From positions 67,299,205-67,363,204 of the forward strand of contig NC_080546.1 in the NCBI RefSeq assembly GCF_028640845.1: 64,000 bases of DNA, written 5' to 3'. Positions 30,106-40,064 of the stretch are shown piece after piece (position 1 is the first letter of the stretch; each line of letters opens with the position of its first letter). Under the pieces are notes generated by a model. It was not told the origin of the DNA, did not search any database, and saw nothing but the letters and a program-made list of their open reading frames with translations. The position numbers and the translations under genes are program-made. Source of the DNA: Ahaetulla prasina (Eukaryota; Chordata; Lepidosauria; Squamata; Colubridae).

Positions 30106-30529
30106 AAATAAACATCATCTTTTTAACTTATATAATTTTAACGTTTAACTCAAATTCTTCCCTATATTCCCAACACTGAAAATTTCTAAACATTTTATAC
30201 CCATTTTACCATACCAAATAAAAACTATAACATTTATCATTATAAATTATCTTATAATCCATCATTCCCAACACTATAAATTTCTAAACATTTTATATCC
30301 ATTCCTACCATCCTTAACTAATTACATTTCTTATCCCCCAAATCAGTTTCCACCATATATAATCAAATAACATTACTGCAGTCATATCTCTAACTCTTAA
30401 ATTCTAACAGATACAGACTATAACATTTATCACTATAAATTACTAAGTATTTTAAACCCATTTCATGCAGTCCCTAATTCCACTTCTTATTCTATTTTTA
30501 TCATTCTATTCAAAAAAATTTTTATTATA
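30106..30529 (-). other. Non-coding 3' region of ORF1-only element
   Basis: AT-rich, no frame. It contains repeated blocks such as aacatttatcactataaatt and cccattttaccataccaaat that also occur at 27290-27420, so the 3' region is built of degenerate direct repeats. No other feature. Confidence 0.5.
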
Positions 30530-31112
30530 ATTTACCCTTTCCCATAAAGAGAAACTCTTTTGGATTGAAATTGTTGCTTCTTTACTCTTTGTTCTCTAGG
30601 TTTAATAACTACTTGACTCAATCTTTGCACTTTTACATCCTCTGTTTTTTCCAATATTTCTTGTTCAGCATTTACAAAACCCACTTTAAATTGTGATTGT
30701 TTTACATCCTCCTCCCCCTTTTTTTGCCACCTCAACTTCTGTTGTCATCTTAGCCTCTAATAGTAGTGGACTTCCAGTCTTTAATACATTGGTATAAAAA
30801 TCTCTTGCTTTAAAAACTGTATTAAGACGATACTTCCTTCCTCTGTAATTTACTGTTAGCCCAGTTGGAACATCCCATCTAAACTGTATCTGTTGTTTCC
30901 TAAGCTCATCCACCAAAAAAAACAAACTCCTTTCTATTCTTTAACATTTTAGGAGGAATTTCTTTCAACACTAATATTTCTTGCCCTAATATTTGAATTT
31001 TATTTTTATAAGATGCTTGTAAAATTCCATTCCTGATCCTTCTGGTTGTAAAATAAATCACAACATCTCTTGGTAAATGCTTCTGCCTGGCCAGCCAAGA
31101 ATTAACAAGATA
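30530..31112 (-). pseudogene. L1 ORF1 RNA-binding and C-terminal domain, frameshifted
   Basis: On the - strand it reads S-W-L-A-R-Q-K-H-L-P-R-D-V-V-I-Y-F-T-T-R, then E-I-P-P-K-M-L, F-R-W-D-V-P-T-G-L, R-G-R-K-Y-R-L-N-T-V and A-R-D-F-Y-T-N-V-L-K. These match the ORF1p RRM end and C-terminal domain of the long L1 (52755-53150). Two frame breaks. The frame ends at about 30535 and is followed by non-coding sequence, not by ORF2. Confidence 0.8.
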
Positions 31113-33850
31113 ATTTTTTTCTTTTTCTTTTTTTTTAATAAATAATTTTTATTTCCATTTTCCAACATCATATTTATGTACAAACTATTATCCATCATTA
31201 ATCATTAATTTTTATTTATTACTGATTCAGGCCTGCCCGATTGCCACTTCCTTTCTTCACAACCTCCCTCTCTACCCTCTACTACTTTCACATCCTTCAT
31301 CTCCTTTGCTTTACTACTTCCTCTCCTCCTTCTCCACTCCTCCCTTCTTACCCTATCTAACACAATATTTTTTTTCAATTTGGACTACAAAGTCTGCTGG
31401 CTGTTCTCCAAATATCTGTGCCAAAGCCTCTGCAAAAATCTCTTTTAAATTCTCTTCGTTGCTTTCTTTCAGTCCTCTCACTCTTAAGGCATACTCCATT
31501 ATTCTATATTGCATCAAACTATTTCTTCATCTACCTTCTCCACTTTATTATGAACCTCTTCAATTTTATTTTCCAAATTCAAGTTGGTTTGATTAATTTC
31601 TTCAATTCTTTCATCCATCTGTGTTTTATATTCTATCAAACCTCTGCCACCATGTCTTCACTAAACTCCTTGTTCTGAACCTTAATTTCCAATATTTCTT
31701 TTTCAATTTCTTTAAATTTTTGATCTATAACAGAAGTTTGAAGCTTCAAAGCTTCTTCTAAAAGTCCTTGTAAAAATTCCTTCAAATCTTCTTATATCTT
31801 TATTTGAACTGATGAAACTTCCACATCCTTAGAGACTTCCTGCTTCATTTTCTTAGCAGCCATTTCTTATAAATTTTGTGCTTAACAACAAAGAATTCAG
31901 TAAATCTTCACTTCTTTTCATAAACACCGTAATTAGATTAAGTAAATTAGCTTAATGATTCCTCTTTTAACTTTAGAGTCTCTTCATAGAGCGCCGGCAC
32001 CGGCAGCCTTAACAAGCATTTCCTTCACTTTCGTTTTTCACTCCCTGTTACAACAAAGTTGCCATTTCTTAATCTTCTTGAATCCTTTCAGCAGCAACAA
32101 TGTAACTAGGGAGCTAAATTTTGTTACTTGCAATTGCCTGTATTCCTGTTTTTGCTGCGTCTGCTTCAAAATCCATTTAGAGTTCAATATTGATCGCAGA
32201 TGTGGTCACAGCGTTTTGCTCTGCCTAAGGCAGAGGCATCCCGGATCTGGAGCTCTTCGGGTTTCCAAGGGAGCTCACCCTTCAAACCCCCATGATCATT
32301 CCTGGTACTTTTTGGGGAGCTCTACCTCTCGCTGATTGCTCACCTTTCCCCCTTCTCCCAAGGGAAAGGTTTCTGAGCCGCTAGACAGCTGATTTTTGCT
32401 GTCTTAGCGACTCTACGTGATCTTGGGGCTGGCGGTTTAAAAAGACTGTCCTCAATGACCAGCGGAGCCACTGGAAGTCCTACACTGAATATCTTTTTTT
32501 TAATATAAATAATTTTTATTTCCATTTTCCAACATCATATTTATGTACAAACTATTATCCATCATTAATCATTAATTTTTATTTATTACTGATTCAGGCC
32601 TGCCCGATTGCCACTTCCTTTCTTCACAACCTCCCTCTCTACCCTCTACTATTTTCACATCCTTCCTTAATCTCCTTCGCTTACTACTTCCTCCTCCTTC
32701 TCCACTCCTCCCTTCTTACCCTATCTAACACAATATTTTTTTTCAATTTGGACTACAAAGTCTGCTGGCTGTTCTCCAAATATCTGTGCCAAAGCCTCTG
32801 CAAAAATCTCTTTTAAATTCTCTTCGTTGCTTTCTTTCAGTCCTCTCACTCTTAAGGCATACTCCATTATTCTATATTGCATCAAACTATTTCTTCATCT
32901 ACCTTCTCCACTTTATTATGAACCTCTTCAATTTTATTTTCCAAATTCAAGTTGGTTTGATTAATTTCTTCAATTCTTTCATCCATCTGTGTTTTATATT
33001 CTATCAAACCTCTGCCACCATGTCTTCACTAAACTCCTTGTTCTGAACCTTAATTTCCAATATTTCTTTTTCAATTTCTTTAAATTTTTGATCTATAACA
33101 GAAGTTTGAAGCTTCAAAGCTTCTTCTAAAAGTCCTTGTAAAAATTCCTTCAAATCTTCTTATATCTTTATTTGAACTGATGAAACTTCCACATCCTTAG
33201 AGACTTCCTGCTTCATTTTCTTAGCAGCCATTTCTTATAAATTTTGTGCTTAACAACAAAGAATTCAGTAAATCTTCACTTCTTTTCATAAACACCGTAA
33301 TTAGATTAAGTAAATTAGCTTAATGATTCCTCTTTTAACTTTAGAGTCTCTTCATAGAGCGCCGGCACCGGCAGCCTTAACAAGCATTTCCTTCACTTTC
33401 GTTTTTCACTCCCTGTTACAACAAAGTTGCCATTTCCCTTAATCTTCTTGAATCCTTTCAGCAGCAACAATGTAACTAGGGAGCTAAATTTTGTTACTTG
33501 CAATTGCCTGTATTCCTGTTTTTGCTGCGTCTGCTTCAAAATCCATTTAGAGTTCAATATTGATCGCAGATGTGGTCACAGCGTTTTGCTCTGCCTAAGG
33601 CAGAGGCATCCCGGATCTGGAGCTCTTCGGGTTTCCAAGGGAGCTCACCCTTCAAACCCCCATGATCATTCCTGGTACTTTTTGGGGAGCTCTACCTCTA
33701 CGCGATTGCTCACCTTTCCCTCTTCTCCCAAGGGAAAGGTTTCTGAGCCGCTAGACAGCTGATTTTTGCTGTCTTAGCGACTCTACGTGATCTTGGGGCT
33801 GGCGGTTTAAAAAGACTGTCCTCAATGACCAGCGGAGCCACTGGAAGTCC
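31113..33850. repeat. Tandem duplication, 1370-bp period
   Basis: The block ending at 32495 (from about 31137) recurs almost unchanged ending at 33865. Landmarks recur 1370 bases apart: tacactgaatatctt at 32481 and 33851, and the same 86-codon peptide-coding block at 31418-31678 and 32786-33046. Differences are a handful of indels and substitutions. Each unit holds, on the - strand, an L1 5' region, the ORF1 N-terminal coiled coil and an L1 3' tail fragment. A third partial copy of the tail fragment starts the next element at 33866. Confidence 0.9.
31367..31862 (-). pseudogene. L1 ORF1 N-terminal coiled coil, unit 1
   Basis: On the - strand an ATG at 31862 starts M-A-A-K-K-M-K; the long L1 ORF1 starts M-A-A-K-R-L-K. 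A coiled-coil region rich in K-E-I-E-K-E-I-L-E-I follows, then Q-P-A-D-F-V-V-Q-I, equivalent to R-P-A-D-V-A-F-H-I of the long L1. It is broken by stops and then cut by the L1 3' fragment. The duplicate lies 1370 bp to the right (about 32735-33232). Confidence 0.75.
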
Positions 33851-34904
33851 TACACTGAATATCTTTTTTTTTTTTAATATAAATAATTTTTATTTCCATT
33901 TTCCAACATCATATTTATGTACAAACTATTATCCATCATTAATCATTAATTTTCATTTATTACTGATTCAGGCCTGCCCGATTGCCACTTCCTTTCTTCA
34001 CAACCTCCCTCTCTACCCTCTACTATTTTCACATCCTTCCTTAATCTCCTTCGCTTTACTACTTCCTCTCCTCCTTCTCCACTCCTCCCTTCTTACCCTA
34101 TCTAACCTTCTTATTCCCCTCCTCCTTCTCTACTCTTTCCTACCTACTTTCTTCCCTCCTTCTACTCCTCTCTCCTTTTCTTCCTTAAATGGCAGTCGAG
34201 CATCCCCAATATCATTTTAAATTTTATTTTCATATCTTCAAAAATTACTGTACATTAATAATCAATCCATGTATCATTTTCCCCCCTTTCCCCCCCTAAT
34301 CCCCCTTCCCCCCCCAGACTTCCCAGAGCAAATACCGGGCATTATGACCAACAATCACAAGCTAAAGTATACAAAATATACATAACCTCCCACCTTTAAA
34401 AATTTAAAACTTTAGATCCCCTCGCAATAAAAATAAAGAGATAGGAAAGAATAATAAAAAGAAAAAAGAAAAGAAGCAATACCAACTTCACATATTACTT
34501 CTTCTTACAGTCCATTTTTAAAATTAATCCATCTTCTCAAATTCAATTTTTCCCCCACTTGTATATTCCTTCAAATTTCATAAGTCCATTTCTCAAATTA
34601 CAGTCCATCTTCTCAAACTCAAATTTTCATCACTTATATATTTCTTCAGTTGCCATAACATTTAATGTCCGTTCTTCTTAGAGTCCATTTTAAAAATTAG
34701 TCCATCTTCTAAAATTCAAATTGTTTTTCACCCACTTGTATATTCCTTCAAATTTCATAAGTCCATTTCTTAAATTACAATCCAGCTTCTCAAATTCAAA
34801 TTTTCATCACTTATATATTTCTTCAATTGTCATAACATTTAATATCCAATCTTCCAATACTACTCAATTAAAACAAATAATCATTTAAACTACATCCACA
34901 ATAT

Positions 34905-35372
34905 TTATTTTATTTTATTTTATTTATATGATTTTTATACCACCCTTCTCCCGAAGGACTCAGGGCGGTGTACAGGCAAAATAAAACAGATAGTACAATA
35001 TACAATTTAAAATGCAATTAAAAAACTTATTTTAAAATTGGCCTGAAAAGTATACAATGAACTAAAAACCCCATTTAAAATTAGTTAATAAGAATTAATA
35101 AATAAATAAATTTAAAATTTAATAAAATTCAATTTAAGCCAGCCCCGCACGAATAAAAAGATGTGTCTTCAGTTCGCGACGGAATGTCCGAAGGTCAAGT
35201 ATTTGGCGTAAACCCGGGGGAAGTTCGTTCCAGAGTGTGGGAGCCCCCACAGAGAAGGACCTTCCCCTGGGGGCCGCCAGCCGACATTGCTTGGCGGACG
35301 GCACCCTGAGAAGTCCCTCTCTGTGAGACCGTACGGGTCGGTGGGAGGCATGTGGTAAACAGTTAAAACCAT
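34905..35372 (-). mobile_element. L2 LINE 3' end (copy 2)
   Basis: (TTTTA)n/(TTTAT)n tail at left, then ccacccttctcccgaaggac and tcagggcggtgtacagg. Flanked by tacatccacaatat (34891-34904) and tacatccacattat (35373-35386), a clear target duplication of 14 bp. The - strand coding remnant at 35169-35411 contains L2 C-terminal codons out of frame. Confidence 0.88.
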
Positions 35373-35537
35373 TACATCCACATTATCTAAATTCATAAAT
35401 TTCACTTTCATCCATCACAATTAAATAATATCATCCCATAGATTTATACCATACAAATAGCAAATAATAAAAATCCTATAATTTATATCCTAAACAAATC
35501 AATTCCAAAAATTAACCATAATCATCATATTCACATC

Positions 35538-36500
35538 TTAAACATTCCTCCCCTCTCCCATTCTATTTTCCATCATTTCCAAACCAATTAACTTAGCATC
35601 TAACAACAAAGGATTCCCACTCTTTAAAACATTAATATAAAAATGTCTCGCTTTCATAACTGAATTAAGAAAATACTTTCTGCCTCTAAAATTCACTGAC
35701 AAACCCATTGGGACTTCCCATCTAAAATATATCTGATGTTTCTTAAACTCATCCACTAAAAAAGCAAATTCTCTTCTCTTTCTTAACATTTTAGGAGGAA
35801 TCTCCTTCATCATTTTTATATCTTGTCCAATATTTGAAATTTATTTTTATAAAAGGCTTGCAAAATTTTATACCTAACCTTTTTAGTTGTAAAATAAATA
35901 ACCACATCCCTCGGTACTCTATTTTGTCTTGCCCACCAAGAATTAACACGATAAATTCTTTCAATATTAATCTCAAAATCTTCCGGCTCCACACCCTTTA
36001 TCTGAGCAAAGGCTTACGTAAAAATCTCTTTTAAATTTTCCTTCTTATTTTGCTTCAAACCTCTCACCCTTATAGCATATTCCATTAATCTATATTGTAA
36101 TATTACTCTTTCTTCATCTGCCCTATCTACCTTTGCCTGTATATCTTCCATCTTATTATCTAAGTTCCAATTGTTTTGATTTTTTTTGAATTTCCTCTAT
36201 TTTCCTTTGCAACTCTAAATTAGCTTTATTAATTTCTGCAAGATCATCCTCCATCTGAATACAAGAGCTTAATATTTGCGCAATTGCATCCTTTACCATT
36301 TTCATTTCCCTCTTCTGCTCTTCCACCACTTCCTTAAAATCCAACATCTCTTTCTCTATTTCATCAAATTTTTGATCTATTTCTAAAAAATGACTCTCCA
36401 AAAACTCCTGTAAAGAATTTCTTAATTCCTTTTTGATTTCTTCTTTTAATTTTTGAATCTGAACTGAAGAAATTTGAAAGTTTTTAATGATTTTTGGCAC
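35538..36500 (-). pseudogene. L1 ORF1 of copy 2, frameshifted
   Basis: The N-terminal frame (36156-36500) gives a coiled coil with K-E-L-R-N-S-L-Q-E-F-L-E-S and D-Q-K-F-D-E-I-E-K-E. The middle (35791-35994) covers the RRM edge. The C-terminal frame (35538-35813) starts K-E-I-P-P-K-M-L-R-K-R-R-E-F-A-F-L-V-D-E-F and continues F-R-W-E-V-P-M-G-L and R-G-R-K-Y-F-L-N. All three domains of ORF1p are present but split over three frames. Confidence 0.82.
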
Positions 36501-37524
36501 TATTTGTTTAAAAGCCTTTTTTTAAAAAAAAAAATAACTTAATAACGGACCAAGAAAAAAAAATTAAAAAAGAAAAATTCAAAAAACTTTTCTTCTAAAT
36601 CACTATAATCCCAAAGAAGAAGAAAAAATATAAATCATAAAATTCTCGTTTCTTCCATTTAGTCAGTATCTTCCTATATATCTTCTATTTCGACACTAGT
36701 TGTTAGTAAGCATTTCTTTAACTTTCATTTTCAGTACACACATTCCACAAAACCGCCATTTGCTTTCTTCTCTCCTATCTTCGCAGCAAATATATCCTCA
36801 GAGGCTTGCAGTCTTCTTACAAACAAGTGCTAGAACCCCAGTTTCTGCTCCATCCATGTTACAATCCATCATAAATCAATTCCTGCCGTGGAAATTGGAC
36901 GCTTCGTTTGTCTGCCATAAAGGCAGATGCCTCCCCCAGCCAGGAGCTTATCAGGCTATGGAAGGAGAACTCCCTGCAAGCCTCAGAAGCTTCTGTGGCT
37001 ATATTTGGATGTCTCAACTTCAGCCTGAATGCTCATCTCTCCCTCTTTGCCCGAGGGAGAGAATTCCAAGCTGCCAGACCAGATTTACGATGTCCTGACA
37101 GCTCTACAGACTAGGAAGTTAGCAGCCTAATCAAAGCTGCTTCTCCACGAAGTGGAGCCATACCGCAAGTCTCCTACACTGAATATCTTGAAGCAAGGGA
37201 AAAATACCATGTCCTTGAGGAACGAGCCGTGAGAATTTGTAAGGAGGATTTGTTTGTCTTCGCAGCTGCTAGACTTTGATAATAAAAGAGGTGGCAAATA
37301 ACAAAATTTTACATTGGAGTTAAAAAATTAATCAGAATATTAAAATGTGGCAGGAATTAATTGGGACAGTTAAAATGTTACGTTTATCATTTGACTTGGA
37401 CAGAAAAAATCAAGAATCTTCCCGGAATATATTCAACTGAATGAACAAGCTATTAATGACAAGCAAGAAAATAATACTGAAGACAAAGACATTGATGAAA
37501 AATTAAATGATTACATTGGGAGTA

Positions 37525-39386
37525 CTGTATTTTTCAGTGTATAAGACGCATCGTAGTATAAGACATACCTTAATTTTGGGGGAGGAAAACAAGAAAAAAG
37601 AATTCTGCCTCTGCCTACCAGCATCAGGATCAGCGGCATCCTCACTTTCATTTGGATTTTGATAATGGGTAGCACAAATCTTTTTATCAGTTTAAAACAA
37701 ATCCTATCACTATATTTAACTGGAGTCGGTAGGGTGTGGTGGGGGATGATTATCTTGGGGGCAGAAGAGGGACTTGGCGCTGAAGGCTCCATTCTCGAGA
37801 TGCCCTGTCTTCCTATCTAGCACTTCAGTCCTCCTGGATGCTGCCATCATGTAAACACAGGGCCGGGCTTCCCAGCAAGCTCCCTGCGCCTTTGCTACCT
37901 TGGTTGGATCCTGATTCTGGAAGCGGCCTGGGGAAGCACGGAGGTCAGGACTTGCTTGGCGAAGCAGGTGTTGTGCAGAGGGCAAAAGGCAAGGCGCTGC
38001 CACCCAAAAACACTGTTGCCGCAATCTCTGTCACCTGGTAATCTCCGCTGCCTCCCCAGTTCCAAAAATGGGATGTGCCGAGGCAAAGAAAGAGCATTGC
38101 GTTTTCGGGTGCTTACAGGCAGCAGAGATCACGGCAACAGTTTTCAGGTGGCAGTGCCTTGCCTTACACCTCCTGCACAGCACCCAGCAAGCCACCAGTT
38201 CCTTGAAGATTCAAGACCATTTTCATGAGGAAATGCAGCTCTGCGAATTGCATCGGGGAGGAAAATGTAATGCATGGAGGCGATGCTCTTGCGAAGCGGG
38301 CACTTCTGTGCGAGAGTTGTAAGGCTAGGTGGCTTGCAGCCCGGCCTGCCCCTTCTTCAGATGACCCAGGCTGATGGCAGTCAACTTCTGCTCCTGGCCC
38401 GGGATGCGGATCTGGCCAGGAGGAAAGAGAAAGCAAGACTGTGGAAAAGGGGGAGGAGGGCGGATGGCTCTGCAAATTGTTTCGGGGAATTGAGGAGGAA
38501 AATGCCGGAAAATGCAATGCATGGAGGCAACGCTCTTTTTCCTCCCCGATTGCTCAAAGCAATTCACAAAGCCATGTGCCCTCCTCTTCCTTTTCTGCAT
38601 TTGGCTTCTACTCCTGGCCCGGGAAGCGGATCTGGCCAGGAGGAAAGAGAAAGTGAGACTGCAGAAAAGGAGAAGGAGGCCACACAGCTTTGTGAATTGC
38701 TTCAGGCAATCAGGAAGGAAAAAGAACGTTGCCTCCATGCATTACATTTTCCTGCATTTTCCTCCTCAATTCTCCAAAGCAATTTGTAGAAAAGGAGGAG
38801 GAGGGGGCGCGGCTTTGTGAATTGCTTTGGGCAATCGGGGAGGAAAAAGAGCATTGCCCTCCATGCATTGCATTTTCTGGCATTTTCCTCCTCAATTCTC
38901 TAAAGCAATTTGCAGAGCCGTGCACCCTCCTCCTCCTCCTTTTCCGCAGTCTCACTTTCTCTTTCCTCCTGGCCAGATCTGCCTCTTGGGCCAGGAGCAG
39001 AAGCTGACTGCCCTCAGCCTGGATTGTCAGGAGAGGGGGCAGGCCGGGCAGTGAGCCATCTAGTCCTACATCTCTCATGCAGAAGTGCCCACTTCGCAAG
39101 AGCATTGCCTCCATGCATTGCGTTTTCCTCCCTGATGCAATTCGCAGAGCTGCGCATCCTCATGAAAATGCAGCAGCAGGGGGTTTCAGCCGGTTCCAAG
39201 CAGCACCCTAATATGACGACCTCTGACGCCTGAAACCACTGGAAAATGCGACACACAGAGGTTGACAACCTCTAAAGGGTGAGGGGTGGCAGGTGGATGG
39301 GGCTATATTCGGCGTATAAGACACATCCAGATTTTCACCCTCTTTTGGGGGGTAAAAAGGTGCGTCTTATACACCAAAAAATACGG
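37525..39386. mobile_element. TA-flanked DNA transposon (Tc1/mariner-like), non-autonomous
   Basis: 1862 bp between TA dinucleotides (37523-37524 and 39387-39388). The terminal inverted repeats are about 28 bp and match at about 24 positions: left CTGTATTTTTCAGTGTATAA, right end complement CCGTATTTTTTGGTGTATAA, both continuing GACGCA/GACGCA. TA duplication suits Tc1/mariner. No transposase. The interior contains a very long inverted repeat. It is inserted in element N1; gattacattggg on the left recurs on the right as gattacactggg. Confidence 0.82.
38232..39170. repeat. Long interrupted inverted repeat inside the TA-flanked element
   Basis: The arm at 38232-38520 pairs with the complement of 38870-39170: agctctgcgaattgcatc versus gatgcaattcgcagagct, and gcgggcacttctg versus cagaagtgccca. 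Shorter inverted and direct copies fill the centre (38520-38870), including gcaattcacaaagcc and cctccatgcattac. Several overlapping open frames on both strands here mirror each other because of this symmetry and are not genes. Confidence 0.85.
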
Positions 39387-39388
39387 TA

Positions 39389-40064
39389 ACAATGAAAGAA
39401 AGAGAAAACAACCAATAAAAGGCAAATTAAGAGGAGGAAAGGAAAAAGGAAAAGATCAGTAAATAACAGTTCAATAATTACACTGGGATTAACAGTGCAA
39501 AAAAACCAGAGTAATTAGAAAGAAACAAGAGAGACAGAGTAACAATGGGGAAACAAGTAAGGTGAGAGGAGAAAAGGGGAATAGATCAGTTGGGAATAGA
39601 GGGCAATCTAGGCGAGTAATGTTTTTTTTAATGATTACACTGGGATTAACAGTGCTAAAAACAGAGAAATCAGAGTGGAAAAATTGAATGATTACATTGA
39701 GATTAACAATGGGGAAATAAGGATGGATTTAAGAATTGAAGGAAGGAAACAGAAAAATAAAAATAAAAATAAAAAAAAGAAAAAGAAAATGGGAGGTTTG
39801 TTAGATGGACCAGAGAAAATGGTTAAAAAGATTAATTAATGGAAAGGAGGAAGGGAAATAGGATATATATGTATAGTAATAATCTTATTAATAATAGTAT
39901 TATGTGAATGAATTGTATTAATACTGGGATTGTAAAAACTGAATTTAAATAACAATATAAATGGTAAAATATAAAAGAATTTATTTAGAAGGGGAAATTT
40001 TGAATGAAATTGAAATGGAAGATAGGTCTGGAAGAAGGATAATATAATATATAAATATAGTAAT
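39389..40064 (+). other. A-rich body of element N1
   Basis: Purine-rich, no coding potential. It contains three degenerate copies of tgattacactgggattaacag (near 39475, 39633 and 39688). It belongs to the ORF-less L1-type element. Confidence 0.5.

Larger units (their letters stand above)
26237..32480 (-). mobile_element. ORF1-only L1 relative (copy 1), with insertions
   Basis: On the - strand: 5' region ending at 32480 (ggacttccagtggctccg), ORF1 N-terminus (31862-31370), an L1-type 3' fragment inserted in ORF1 (about 31366-31113), the ORF1 RNA-binding part and C-terminal domain (31112-30530), then non-coding repeats and a T-run at 26237. No ORF2 lies between ORF1 and the 3' end; the only ORF2 in the interval is on the other strand and is a separate insertion. 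The left flank tacactgaatatctt (26222-26236) recurs at 32481-32495, as a target duplication should. The 3' region has a partial internal duplication (about 26515-26755 and 27415-27660). Confidence 0.7.
33866..37174 (-). mobile_element. ORF1-only L1 relative (copy 2)
   Basis: On the - strand: 5' region from 37174 (ggagacttgcggtatggctc), ORF1 (about 36500-35538), non-coding 3' region with a duplicated block of about 170 bp (tcctTCAAATTTCATAAGTCC-type, 34500-34850), and tail to 33866. No ORF2. It is bounded by tacactgaatatctt at 33851-33865 and 37175-37189. Without the L2 insertion it is about 2.8 kb. Confidence 0.7.

Noticed and set aside
31418..33046. Identical 86-codon frames at 31418-31678 and 32786-33046, a possible duplicated gene
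   Set aside because: They are antisense to the L1 ORF1 coiled-coil region and identical because of the 1370-bp tandem duplication.
38068..39268. Cluster of 70-170-codon open frames on both strands
   Set aside because: They mirror each other across a long inverted repeat inside a DNA transposon and contain no domain motif.
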